NCBI GenBank assembly: GCA_024709225.1
Contig: JANJXC010000036.1
Coordinates: forward strand, 1-32,635
Source of the DNA: Gammaproteobacteria bacterium
GTDB taxonomy: Bacteria; Pseudomonadota; Gammaproteobacteria; Thiohalomonadales; Thiohalomonadaceae
Reading direction: 5' to 3'
Length of the DNA stretch: 32,635 bases
Shown piece by piece: positions 15,900 to 24,464 of this stretch. Below the pieces are notes generated by a model that saw nothing but the letters and a program-made list of their open reading frames with translations, had not been told where the DNA came from and ran no database searches. Position numbers and translations under genes: made by a program. Position 1 is the first letter of the stretch, and every line of letters starts with the position of its first letter.

Positions 15900-17309
15900 A
15901 TGCAGGTCACCCAGCGTATCGAGACCTATCTCAAGGTCCAGAAAGTACCCTACCGCCTGCTGACACATCCCCCCACCGACACCCTGGAAGAGGCCGCCGC
16001 CGCCGCCGGCGTGGAGCTGCGCCAGCTGGTGCGCGCCGTGATGCTGGAGGATGACGCAGGCCTGGTGATGGCGATACTGCCGGCGGACTATATGGTGGAC
16101 TTCACCGTGCTGAACCGCCTGCTGGGACGGACCCTGCAGCCGGCGCGGCGCGAACGTCTTGCCGCCGTGTTTCCCGACTGCGAGCCGCGCTCCGTCCCGC
16201 CGCTGGCCGAACCGTACGGACTCGGCGCCGTGATGGATGAGCAGATCGCGCTGATGCCAACCGTCTGCTTCGAACCCGGCAGCCACGCCCATCTGGTGTG
16301 CATGGAGGGCGCGCTCTTCACCTGGCTGCAGCAGGATGCGCAACGCGGCGTGTTCTCGCATCCCTCCCAGGCGCTGGCCAGCCGGAGCATACACACCTTC
16401 ACCATGCCCGCCGCCGCCGGAGGGAACGGGCTGAAAAAACTGCATCCCGCGGAAAATCTGGCCCAGCGCCAGCACAGCCTGCAGGGGCTGCCACCGCTAT
16501 CGGACAGCAGTCGGCGCCTGCTGCAACTGCGCAACAGGCCCAAGCCCACCCTGGCCGAGCTGATGGATATCGTCACGCCGGACACCGTACTGGCGACCCA
16601 ACTGCTGAACTACACCCGCACCGCCTACCACGGCTACCGCGGCAAGGCAGAGACCCTGCACGAGGCCATCACCGGCGTCCTCGGCCTCGATACCGCCCTG
16701 CATATGGCCCTGGGCCTGAGCGTCGCCAGAACCCTGCGCACCCCGGTGGACGGCCCGCTCGGCCTGCACTCCTACTGGCAGCACACCGTGCGCGCCGCCG
16801 CCCTGACCGAAGCGCTCGGCACCCTGCTGCCCGCCGCCAACCGTCCCCGTCCTGGCCTGGCCTACCTGGCCGGCCTACTGCACGACATCGGCTTTCTCGC
16901 CCTGGGCCACCGGTTCAAGGCCGAGTTCTTCCTGCTCAACAAGGTGATCGCCGCCAATCCCGAGGTACCGGCGACCTTGCTCGAGAAACGCGTCATCGGC
17001 GTCGAACACACCCAGCTGGGCAGCTGGACGCTGGAACACTGGGCGCTGCCGCCGGAGCTCATCATCACGGCGCGGGAACACCACAACGAATACTACCGCG
17101 GCGAACACGCCACCCTCGCCAACCTGGTGCTGCTGGCCGAACACCTGCTCAAGCGCACCCACTTCAGCGATGCCGCGGCCGCCGAGCCGCCGCCGGCCAT
17201 CTACACCGCCCTCGGGCTGGACAAGGCCCGGGTGGGCGAGCTCACCGCCCGCGTGCTGGAGCAGGGCGCCGCCGGGCTGGATGACATGGCCCGCGCCCTG
17301 GCCGGCTGA
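15900..17309 (+). CDS. YbaK-like domain fused to HDOD domain (paralogue 1)
   Basis: The 469-residue protein joins an N-terminal YbaK/aminoacyl-tRNA-deacylase-fold domain (about 1-150) to a C-terminal HDOD domain (about 190-420). The YbaK part has HPPTDTLEEAA near 23 and the strand LVRAVMLEDD; at the position of the catalytic lysine (K45/K46 in active enzymes) it has R45. The HDOD part keeps an HD pair (H328-D329 in AGLLHDIGFLALGH) and a conserved AREHHNEYYRG near 395. HDOD proteins usually take part in signalling rather than catalysis. GGAAAGGA precedes the ATG at 15900; an in-frame earlier ATG at 15831 has no such site. A paralogue follows in tandem. Confidence 0.85.
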   Translation: MQVTQRIETYLKVQKVPYRLLTHPPTDTLEEAAAAAGVELRQLVRAVMLEDDAGLVMAILPADYMVDFTVLNRLLGRTLQPARRERLAAVFPDCEPRSVPPLAEPYGLGAVMDEQIALMPTVCFEPGSHAHLVCMEGALFTWLQQDAQRGVFSHPSQALASRSIHTFTMPAAAGGNGLKKLHPAENLAQRQHSLQGLPPLSDSSRRLLQLRNRPKPTLAELMDIVTPDTVLATQLLNYTRTAYHGYRGKAETLHEAITGVLGLDTALHMALGLSVARTLRTPVDGPLGLHSYWQHTVRAAALTEALGTLLPAANRPRPGLAYLAGLLHDIGFLALGHRFKAEFFLLNKVIAANPEVPATLLEKRVIGVEHTQLGSWTLEHWALPPELIITAREHHNEYYRGEHATLANLVLLAEHLLKRTHFSDAAAAEPPPAIYTALGLDKARVGELTARVLEQGAAGLDDMARALAG

Positions 17310-17417
17310 GCCCCGCCGCTCGGGGCGGAGTGCGCAGCCCGTCACATTTTCCCACCCCGTTCCGGCCTAGGCTGCAATCAGGGAGCCTGATTACGGCCGC
17401 GTCCAAAAAGTTAGCGA

Positions 17418-17487
17418 GTGGCCACACGCAATATCGGCCACCAGCAGCCGCCTCGACATGACAGCCTGGCTACCGGCAGGAGCCGGG
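17418..17487 (+). promoter_or_regulatory. Possible structured leader of HDOD paralogue 2
   Basis: The 256-bp gap between the HDOD genes holds two neighbouring potential RNA hairpins: GTGGCC/GGCCAC (17418-17423 with 17436-17441, 12-base loop) and CCTGGCT/AGCCGGG (17465-17471 with 17481-17487, one wobble pair). They are followed by a T-rich stretch (GAGCTTTTTAG at 17519-17529), then AGGGGAG and the start codon. This may be an attenuator-like leader. I cannot match it to a known riboswitch. Confidence 0.3.
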
Positions 17488-17565
17488 CCAGCACACCAAA
17501 GACAAGGTGGGCGTCCCCGAGCTTTTTAGTCTATCTTTCGGGTAGGAATTTAGGGGAGACAAGCC

Positions 17566-18969
17566 ATGGAAACTCGCAACTATGTTGAGGCCTACCTCAA
17601 CGCGCAGGGCGTGCGCTTTCGCCTCATCCCCCACCCCCCGACCCGGACACTGGCCGAGGCGGCCCAGGCGGCCAAGGTGAACTATCACCATCTGGTGCGG
17701 GCCGTGATGCTGGATGACGACCAGGGCATGGTGATGGCCGTGCTGCCCGCCAGCCACATGCTCGACTTCGACAGCCTGTGCCAGCAGCTGCGGTGCACCC
17801 TGCGGCCCGTGTCACAGGAGCGGCTGAGCGGCACCTTCCCCGACTGCGAGCCCGCCTCGATACCGCCGCTGGCCCAGGCCTACGGTCTCCCTGCCATCAT
17901 CGACGACCAGGTCGCCACCCTGCCCGAGGTCTGCTTCGAACCGGGCAATCATCGCGCCCTGCTGGTGATGGCCACGGCAGATTTCATGAAACTGCACGGG
18001 CAGTCACGCCGCATGGTCTTCTCACGCCCCAGCGCCGACCTCGCCGGGCGCGATGAATTCGACTTCGTGACCACCAAAACCAGCCCCGCCACCCAGGGTC
18101 TGCACCCGGTGGCCAACCTTGAAGAGCGGATCCGGCAGATGTCGACGCTGCCGCCGCTGCCCGACTCCACCCGCCGGCTGCTGCTGTTGCGCAACAATCC
18201 CCGCGGCACCATCCCGGACCTGGTGGCCATCGTCGAAACCGACCCGCTGCTCGCCGCCCAGGTGATCCGCTATGCCCGCTCCGCGTTTTACGGCTATCGG
18301 GGCAAGGTGGAGTCGCTGCGGGATGCCATCAACCAGGTGCTCGGTTTCGATGTGGTACTGCATCTGGCGCTCGGATTCAGCGCCTCGCGCGCACTGCGCA
18401 TGCCCGCCGACGGCCCCCTGGGCACGCGCGCATTCATGCGTCACTCGGTCTACACCGCCGGCCTGGCCCAGGCCCTCAACACCCTGCTGCCGCCGGCCAG
18501 CCGCGGCAAACCCGGCCTGGTCTATCTGGCCGGCCTGATGCACGACATCGGCTTCGCCGTCCTTGGCCACCTGTTCCAGGCCGAGTTCTATCTGCTCAAC
18601 AAGGCCGTCGCCACCAACCCGCGGGTACCGGTCACCCTGCTCGAAAAACGCATGCTCGGGGTGGAGCACACCCAGATCGGCAGTTGGCTGATGCAGGGCT
18701 GGAAGATGCCGGAAGAGGTCATCGTCGCCGCGCGGGAACACCACAACGAGTACTACCGCGGCAACCATGCGACCTATGCCAATCTGGTCCTGCTGGCCGA
18801 ACACCTGCTCAAGGGCCAGCAACCCAGCGATGCGGCCGGCGACGAGGTGCCACCGGCGATCCTCACCGCCCTCGGCCTGGATGCCGCCCGGGTCATCGAG
18901 GTCACCACCCGGGTACTGGAAGAGTCCCGCCCCGGCCTGGATGAAATGGCCGGCATCATGGCCGCCTGA
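17566..18969 (+). CDS. YbaK-like domain fused to HDOD domain (paralogue 2)
   Basis: This 467-residue protein is a full-length paralogue of the gene just upstream, with the same domain order and many identical blocks (LVRAVML, FPDCEP, VCFEPG, AREHHNEYYRG, ANLVLLAEHLLK); by eye roughly half to 60 percent of residues agree. R45 again replaces the catalytic lysine of YbaK-type deacylases. The HDOD domain keeps H326-D327 in AGLMHDIGFAVLGH. A strong AGGGGAG lies before the ATG. The central linker and extreme termini diverge most. Both copies are intact, so the duplication is old or both are under selection; they may form a heteromeric signalling pair, which is inference. Confidence 0.85.
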   Translation: METRNYVEAYLNAQGVRFRLIPHPPTRTLAEAAQAAKVNYHHLVRAVMLDDDQGMVMAVLPASHMLDFDSLCQQLRCTLRPVSQERLSGTFPDCEPASIPPLAQAYGLPAIIDDQVATLPEVCFEPGNHRALLVMATADFMKLHGQSRRMVFSRPSADLAGRDEFDFVTTKTSPATQGLHPVANLEERIRQMSTLPPLPDSTRRLLLLRNNPRGTIPDLVAIVETDPLLAAQVIRYARSAFYGYRGKVESLRDAINQVLGFDVVLHLALGFSASRALRMPADGPLGTRAFMRHSVYTAGLAQALNTLLPPASRGKPGLVYLAGLMHDIGFAVLGHLFQAEFYLLNKAVATNPRVPVTLLEKRMLGVEHTQIGSWLMQGWKMPEEVIVAAREHHNEYYRGNHATYANLVLLAEHLLKGQQPSDAAGDEVPPAILTALGLDAARVIEVTTRVLEESRPGLDEMAGIMAA

Positions 18970-19050
18970 AGGCCGTGAAAGCCCAGGCCTGACGCGCCAT
19001 CCATCACGCCCATCCGCCGCCGCGGGTTACACTGCGGCCGGTCGACACCG

Positions 19051-19079
19051 CAAATGTTGACAATATTCGTCAACATTTG
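19051..19079. promoter_or_regulatory. Perfect 11-bp inverted repeat, likely operator, upstream of Sel1 gene
   Basis: CAAATGTTGAC (19051-19061) and GTCAACATTTG (19069-19079) are perfect reverse complements around the 7-base centre AATATTC. The site is AT-rich in GC-rich surroundings and ends 42 bp before the Sel1-gene ATG. Its form (TGTTGACAATATTCGTCAACA) resembles operators of dimeric regulators such as the GntR or TetR families. It is not followed by a T-tract, so terminator function is unlikely. Confidence 0.6.
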
Positions 19080-19121
19080 TACGGTAGCGGCCATCCCGAC
19101 CGAACCCACGGAGTTCCCCTC

Positions 19122-19559
19122 ATGAATGCAATCAACAACGCCGACATGGAACTCGGCAGCGGCATCGCCGCCTTCGAAGGCAAGCACTTCGCCACCGCCA
19201 TGCAGCTGCTCTCCCCCCTCGCCGCCGCGGGCAATGCCGAGGCGCAGTACCGCGTCGCCATCATGCTGCAGAACGGCCTCATCGGCAGCCCCAACCTGGA
19301 CGAGGCCGCCCGCTGGATGATGGCCGCCGCCAACCAGGGCCACGCCATGGCCCAGCACGGCATCGGCTTCATGTACTTGGAAGGGGAAGGGATGGAAAAG
19401 AACCCGGCCGAGGCCGCCGTCTGGTTCCGCAAGGCCGCCGATCACGGCCTGGCCGGCTCGCTCACCACCCTGGCAATGATGTATGAACAGGGGCTCGGTG
19501 TGGCCCCGGATGCCGCCAAGGCCAAGGAACTGTACAAGCAGGCCGGCTTCGACATGTAG
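19122..19559 (+). CDS. Small Sel1-like repeat protein
   Basis: The 145-residue protein consists mainly of Sel1-like (TPR-related) helical repeats. Three units can be seen by the pattern A..QY..A..LQ.G: about residues 41-76 (NAEAQYRVAIMLQNG), 77-112 (GHAMAQHGIGFMYLEGEG) and 113-145 (LAGSLTTLAMMYEQGLG). The unit spacing of about 36 residues is typical. There is no signal peptide, so it is probably cytosolic. Such proteins are adaptors for protein-protein contact. The ATG at 19122 begins just after a palindromic site; an earlier in-frame ATG at 19077 lies inside that palindrome and is unlikely. It follows the HDOD pair on the same strand and is convergent with amgK. Confidence 0.85.
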   Translation: MNAINNADMELGSGIAAFEGKHFATAMQLLSPLAAAGNAEAQYRVAIMLQNGLIGSPNLDEAARWMMAAANQGHAMAQHGIGFMYLEGEGMEKNPAEAAVWFRKAADHGLAGSLTTLAMMYEQGLGVAPDAAKAKELYKQAGFDM

Positions 19560-19636
19560 GCGAGGTGTACCGTTTGCGGTTGCGGCGCGCGCCGCAGCTG
19601 CAAACGCATCGCGCAACTTTGCGCCCCTTCTGGCCG

Positions 19637-20614
19637 CTATATGCGGCCTGCAGCCTTCGCCACGATCTCTCCCAGCCCCGCCAACTCGGGATAGCGCCCG
19701 GCCACCTCACGCACATAGCCCAGGGTGCGCGGAATGTCATTGAGATAACCGGGCTTGCCGTCACGGTGATTGAGGCGGGCAAAGATGCCGCTCGCCTTGA
19801 GATGGCGCTGTACTCCCATCCAGTCGAACCAGCGCAGGAAACGCTCCTCGTCGCGCAGGCGCAGGATGCCGCTGTCGATGGCCAGCTCCTGGTAACCCAG
19901 CGCCCAGGCCTCCACCTGCGCGCGCGGCCAGGCGATGTAGCAGTCGCGCAGCAGCGACACCAGGTCGTAGGTCACTGGGCCGTGCACCGCATCCTGGAAA
20001 TCGAGGATCCCGGGATTGTGGCTTGCCACCATCAGATTGCGGGAATGGTAGTCGCGGTGCACGGCCACCGGCGTCTGCTCGAGCGCCGACTGCGCCAGGC
20101 GGTGAAAGGTCTCATCCAGCAGCCGCTGTTCACCGGGGCTCAAGGTCAGGCCCAGATGCCGCCCCAGATACCACTCGCGGAACAATTCCATCTCGCGCAG
20201 CAGCAGCGCCTCGTCGTAGGGCGGCAACTCGTCCTGCTGCGGACCGCAGGCCTGCAAGGTCAGCAGCGCCCCCATGGCATCGCCGTACAGGCGATCGACG
20301 CTGGCCTCGTTGAGGGCGGCCAGATACTGCTCGCTGCCGAGGTCGGAGAGCAGCAGAAATCCCTGCGCCAGATCCTCCGCCAGGATCTGCGGCACATTGA
20401 GGCCGATCCCGTGCAGGGCACGGGCGACACGCACGAAGGGGCGGCTGTCTTCCTTGTCCGGCGGCGCGTCCATCACGATGCGGCTCTCGCCATCGAAGCG
20501 GATACGGAAATAGCGGCGGAAACTGGCGTCGGACGAGGCGGGGGCGATGTCGTAGCGCGGCAGGCCAAGCCCGCGGCTCAGCCAGTGATTGAGTTGTTCC
20601 AGACGTTGCGGCAC
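19637..20614 (-). CDS. amgK: N-acetylmuramate/N-acetylglucosamine kinase AmgK
   Basis: AmgK phosphorylates MurNAc (and GlcNAc) at the anomeric position, giving the substrate of MurU in cell-wall recycling. The 325-residue protein has the aminoglycoside-phosphotransferase/choline-kinase fold: SSDASFRRYFRI near 28, LLLSDLGSEQYL near 117, catalytic VHRDYHSRNLM (HxDxxxxN) near 200, and the metal-binding ILDFQDAVHGPVTYDL near 218. The GTG at 20614 gives the N-terminus typical of the family. It is divergent from lptD, as known in pseudomonads, which supports AmgK over other kinases of the fold. murU is not adjacent here. Confidence 0.88.
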   Translation of the reverse strand: MPQRLEQLNHWLSRGLGLPRYDIAPASSDASFRRYFRIRFDGESRIVMDAPPDKEDSRPFVRVARALHGIGLNVPQILAEDLAQGFLLLSDLGSEQYLAALNEASVDRLYGDAMGALLTLQACGPQQDELPPYDEALLLREMELFREWYLGRHLGLTLSPGEQRLLDETFHRLAQSALEQTPVAVHRDYHSRNLMVASHNPGILDFQDAVHGPVTYDLVSLLRDCYIAWPRAQVEAWALGYQELAIDSGILRLRDEERFLRWFDWMGVQRHLKASGIFARLNHRDGKPGYLNDIPRTLGYVREVAGRYPELAGLGEIVAKAAGRI

Positions 20615-20807
20615 GGCGTTGGTCTCGCGGCAAAAGGTGGCGCATTATCCCGCAAATCCGCGCCTTCGTCGCCGCCCGCGGCAGACCCCGGCAAGACGCG
20701 TGCGCAAGGATACGTGCAGTCATTCACCTGAAAAATGCCGGCCTCGCAATTGAAGCACGGCAGGTTCTGTGCCAACTTAGCGGCCTTTCACCAGCCGATA
20801 CCGAGTC

Positions 20808-23000
20808 GTGACCACCCGCCGCCCACTCTCATGCCTGTCTCTTGCCCTGCTGCTCGCCCTGGCGCCGGCCATGCCGCAGGCACAGGAGCGGGAGGACGCG
20901 GACCGCTGGGCGCTGTGCCGCCCCTCCAGCGAGGTGATTCCGCTGCCGGAGCTGGGCCCGGCAGACGACATGACGATGCGTGTGTCGGCCGATCGGGCGA
21001 CGGCGGAAGGCGCGGGGATCAGCCACTTCAGCGGCGACGTGGTGCTGCTGCAGGGCGGCCGGCGCATCGAGGCCCGCGACGCGCGTTATGACCAGCCCAA
21101 CGACGTCCTCAACCTCGAGGGCGATATCCGGCTCTACACCGCCGACATGGCCCTCAGCGGCGAGCAGGCGCGCTTCAGCCCGAGCAGCGACAGCGGCGAG
21201 ATCCAGGGCGCCCGCTATCACTTCCGCCGCAACCATGCCTTCGGCAGCGCCGAGCAGATCGTCATGCACGATGCCGCACACACCGAGCTCTCCGGCGCCA
21301 CCTACACCACCTGCGACCCGGCCCAGGTGGACTGGCTGCTCAAGGCGCGCCGGCTCAGCCTGGATGAAAGCAGCAACACCGGTGCGGCGCATCATGTGAC
21401 GCTGGAGTTCAAGGGCGTCCCCTTCCTCTATCTGCCCTACATCGACTTCCCGCTGCAGGGCCGCAAGACCGGCCTGCTGCCGCCCACTTTCGGCAGCGCC
21501 GACAAGACCGGCACCGACATCAGCGTGCCGTGGTACTGGAACATCGCCCCCAACTACGACGCCACCCTGACCCCGCGCAACATGAGCGCGCGCGGTGCCC
21601 AGCTGCGGGGCGAGTTCCGCTACCTGCACCCCGACAACCGCGGCCAGCTCAACGTCGAGATGCTGCCCGGCGACAAGCGCTACGACGACGCGGACCGCCA
21701 CTACACCTCTTACCGGCACAACGGCCGCTTCGGCGCAGGCTGGAGCAACACCATCCTCTACAACGGCGTCTCCGATACCGACTACTTCAACGACCTCGGC
21801 AACAGCCAGGCCGACGCCAGCGCCACCCACCTGGAACGCCGCGTCGACCTCGCCTACCGCGGCAGCGGCTGGGACTTTCTCGGCCGCGTGCAGGACTATC
21901 AGGCCCTGGTCGGCACCGAACCCTATCAGCGCCTGCCGCAGCTGCGCCTGAATGCCGCCAGCCCGCGCCTGCGCGACCGCCTGCACTACACCCTGGCCAG
22001 CGAACTGGTGCACTTCGCCCATGACGAGCGCATCCCCACCGGCAGCCGCCTGGACCTGAAACCGGGCGTCAGCCTGCCGCTGGAGGGCGCCGCCTGGTTC
22101 CTCACCCCGCGCCTCGCCCTGCGCCATACCCAGTACCAGTTGCAGGACCACACTAGCGACGAGGCACCGAGCCGTACCACCCCCATTGCCAGCCTCGACA
22201 GCGGCCTGTTTTTCGAGCGCGACCTGAGCCTCGGCGGGCGGCCGCTGCTGCAGACCCTGGAGCCGCGCCTCTATTACCTCCATGTGCCCTACCGCGACCA
22301 GGACGGCCTGCCGCTGTTCGATACCGGCAGCTACGACTTCACCTTCGCCCAGCTGTTCCGCGACAACCGCTACAGTGGCGCCGACCGCCAGGGCGATGCC
22401 GACCAGGTCACCGTGGCCCTCACCAGCCGCCTGCTGGACCACCATTCCGGCACCGAACTGGTGCGCGCCAGCATCGGCCAGATCCGCTATTTCGACGACC
22501 GCCGCGTGACCCTGGCCGGCGGCGCGCCGGCGGAGCGGCAGGATTCCGACATCGTGGCCGAACTGGGCGCCCGCCCCGTGCCCGCCCTCGACCTCGCCGC
22601 CGCCACACGCTGGAATCCGCAGGACGAGCGCGGCGAGGTGCTCACCGGCCGCGCCCGCTATGCCCCCGACCGCGATCACCTGCTCAGCCTCGACTACCGC
22701 TACCGCCGCGACCAGGAGCTGCGCCAGACCGACCTCGTCGCCTACTGGCCGCTGGCCCGCCGCTGGCGCGTGCTCGGCCGCTGGAACTACGACCTCGAGC
22801 TGGGGCGCAGCCTGGAGACCGTCGGCGGCCTGGCCTGGGAAGACTGCTGCTGGGCCCTGCACTTCACCGTGCGCCAGCGGCTCGACACCGTCACCTTCGA
22901 ATCCAACAACAGCGTCATGCTCACCCTGGAGCTGAAGGGGCTGTCCAGCTTCGGCCGTCGCCTGGAGGATGAACTGGAGACCTTCCAGACGCGCCGCTGA
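20808..23000 (+). CDS. lptD: LPS-assembly protein LptD
   Basis: LptD is the outer-membrane beta-barrel that, with LptE, inserts lipopolysaccharide into the outer leaflet. The 730-residue precursor has a signal peptide (about 1-25), a periplasmic OstA/LptA-like jellyroll (about 50-200) and a large barrel to the C-terminus. The four structurally important cysteines are all present at C37, C169, C680 and C681, in the same pattern as E. coli (31, 173, 724, 725). The family motifs TYTTCDPAQVDWLLKA and FLYLPYIDFPLQGRKTGLLPP (in parts) are clear. The start is the GTG at 20808. surA follows after 57 bp in the usual lptD-surA-pdxA-rsmA order. Confidence 0.96.
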   Translation: MTTRRPLSCLSLALLLALAPAMPQAQEREDADRWALCRPSSEVIPLPELGPADDMTMRVSADRATAEGAGISHFSGDVVLLQGGRRIEARDARYDQPNDVLNLEGDIRLYTADMALSGEQARFSPSSDSGEIQGARYHFRRNHAFGSAEQIVMHDAAHTELSGATYTTCDPAQVDWLLKARRLSLDESSNTGAAHHVTLEFKGVPFLYLPYIDFPLQGRKTGLLPPTFGSADKTGTDISVPWYWNIAPNYDATLTPRNMSARGAQLRGEFRYLHPDNRGQLNVEMLPGDKRYDDADRHYTSYRHNGRFGAGWSNTILYNGVSDTDYFNDLGNSQADASATHLERRVDLAYRGSGWDFLGRVQDYQALVGTEPYQRLPQLRLNAASPRLRDRLHYTLASELVHFAHDERIPTGSRLDLKPGVSLPLEGAAWFLTPRLALRHTQYQLQDHTSDEAPSRTTPIASLDSGLFFERDLSLGGRPLLQTLEPRLYYLHVPYRDQDGLPLFDTGSYDFTFAQLFRDNRYSGADRQGDADQVTVALTSRLLDHHSGTELVRASIGQIRYFDDRRVTLAGGAPAERQDSDIVAELGARPVPALDLAAATRWNPQDERGEVLTGRARYAPDRDHLLSLDYRYRRDQELRQTDLVAYWPLARRWRVLGRWNYDLELGRSLETVGGLAWEDCCWALHFTVRQRLDTVTFESNNSVMLTLELKGLSSFGRRLEDELETFQTRR

Positions 23001-23057
23001 CGAACCCGCATGTGGGTCGTGATATCCTTGGCCCCCTGTGATTTCCGGAAGCCCTCA

Positions 23058-24344
23058 ATGAAGCGCATTGCCCTCCTCGCCGCCCTGCTGGGCAGCCTGC
23101 TCGCCGCCTTCCCGCTGCATGCCGCCAAGGTGGAAGAACTGAACCGTATCGTCGCCGTGGTGGACGACGAGGCCATCACCAGCCTGGAACTGGAAAAGCG
23201 GTTGCAGGGTATCGTGGCGCAGCTGCGTCAGAACGGCACCGCCCTGCCGCCCATGGAGATCCTGCGCCGCCAGGTGCTGGAACGGCTGATCATCGAGCGC
23301 ATCCAGCTCGCCCTCGCCAGCAGCCGCGGCGTGCGCGTCGACGACGAGACCCTCAACGAGGTGATCACGCGCATCGCCGGCCAGAGCAAGCTGTCGCTGC
23401 AGCAGTTCCGCGAGGCCCTGGAGCGCGATGGCGCAGACTTCACGGAATTCCGCGAAGAGGTGCGCCATGAGATCACCATGAACAATCTGCGCGCCCGCGA
23501 AGTGGAAAGCCGGGTCGAGGTCTCGCAGCAGGAGGTGGACGACTTCCTCGCCCGCCAGGCCGGTGGCGATGGCCTCGACACCGAATATCACCTCGGCCAC
23601 ATCCTCATCGCCGTGCCGGAAGGCGCGGCGCCGGAACAGGTACAGGCGGCGCGCGCCACGGCACAGCAGGTGCTCGACCAGTTGCGCGCCGGTGCCGACT
23701 TCCGCCAGCTGGCCATCACCCACTCCGCCGGCCAGCAGGCCCTGCAGGGCGGCGACCTCGGCTGGCGCAAGGGCGGCCAGTTGCCCACCCTGTTCGCCGA
23801 CAGCGTGGTGCGTCTGGCGCCGGGCGAGGTGAGCGAGCCGCTGCGCAGCTCCAGCGGCTTCCACATCATCAAGCTGCTGGGCAAACGTGGCGAGGAGCGC
23901 CAGTACATCACCCAGACCCTGGCCCGTCACATCCTGGTGCGCAGCACCGCACTGGTATCCGACTTCGAGGCACGCAACAAGCTCTCGCGCCTGCGCGAGC
24001 GCGTCCTGCAGGGCGAGGACTTCGCAGAGCTGGCGCGCGCCAACTCCGAAGACCCGGGCTCGGGCGCCAAGGGCGGCGACCTGGGCTGGGCCAATCCCGG
24101 CACCTTCGTCGGCCCCTTCGAACAGGCCATGGACAAGCTCAAGCCGGGCGAGATCAGCGAGCCCTTCCGCAGCCAGTTCGGCTGGCACATCGTGCAGGTG
24201 GTGGAACGGCGCCAGCGCGACGGCACCGAGGAACTCAAGCGTGCCCGCGCCTTCGAGGCCATCCGCCAGCGCAAGATCGAGGAAGAGACCCAGGACTGGC
24301 TGCGCCGCCTGCGCGACGAGGCGTATGTCGAATATAAGGACTAG
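23058..24344 (+). CDS. surA: Periplasmic chaperone / peptidyl-prolyl isomerase SurA
   Basis: SurA escorts unfolded outer-membrane proteins, including LptD, across the periplasm. The precursor has 428 residues, the same length as the E. coli protein. A signal peptide (about 1-22, cut after LHA) leads into a SurA N-terminal domain (IVAVVDDEAITSLELEKRL), then two parvulin domains (about 175-270 and 285-380) each with the HIL..., GGDLGW and GxHIxxV patterns, and a C-terminal helix. The ATG at 23058 is chosen because it begins the signal peptide; the longer upstream frame overlaps nothing useful. The gene ends just before a heptamer repeat and pdxA. Confidence 0.96.
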   Translation: MKRIALLAALLGSLLAAFPLHAAKVEELNRIVAVVDDEAITSLELEKRLQGIVAQLRQNGTALPPMEILRRQVLERLIIERIQLALASSRGVRVDDETLNEVITRIAGQSKLSLQQFREALERDGADFTEFREEVRHEITMNNLRAREVESRVEVSQQEVDDFLARQAGGDGLDTEYHLGHILIAVPEGAAPEQVQAARATAQQVLDQLRAGADFRQLAITHSAGQQALQGGDLGWRKGGQLPTLFADSVVRLAPGEVSEPLRSSSGFHIIKLLGKRGEERQYITQTLARHILVRSTALVSDFEARNKLSRLRERVLQGEDFAELARANSEDPGSGAKGGDLGWANPGTFVGPFEQAMDKLKPGEISEPFRSQFGWHIVQVVERRQRDGTEELKRARAFEAIRQRKIEEETQDWLRRLRDEAYVEYKD

Positions 24345-24400
24345 TTACAAGATACAAGTGGCAAGATACAAGTGAACAAACTCGCTGCGCCCGTGCTGAA
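24345..24400. repeat. 7-bp repeat arm in the surA-pdxA gap
   Basis: ACAAGATACAAGTGGCAAGATACAAGT-type units (24349-24373) start right after the surA stop. They are followed by CTCGCTGCGCCCGTGCTG, which also follows the repeat arm near 3614. No clear converging arm is seen before pdxA at 24465, so this copy may be a decayed or truncated hairpin. Confidence 0.75.
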
Positions 24401-24464
24401 GCAAATATGTGTACCGCGCAACTGATGCGTGTGAGCTCGCCTTCATTTGCGGACTGATTTCTAT

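Noticed and set aside
17360-17490. Cyclic-di-GMP (GEMM) riboswitch before the second HDOD gene
   Set aside because: CCGGCCTA and hairpins are present, but the conserved GGGCAAACC and GACGCAAAGC blocks are not.
20829-22862. 677-codon open frame on the minus strand opposite lptD
   Set aside because: A GC-rich shadow frame; the plus strand encodes an unmistakable LptD with all four cysteines.
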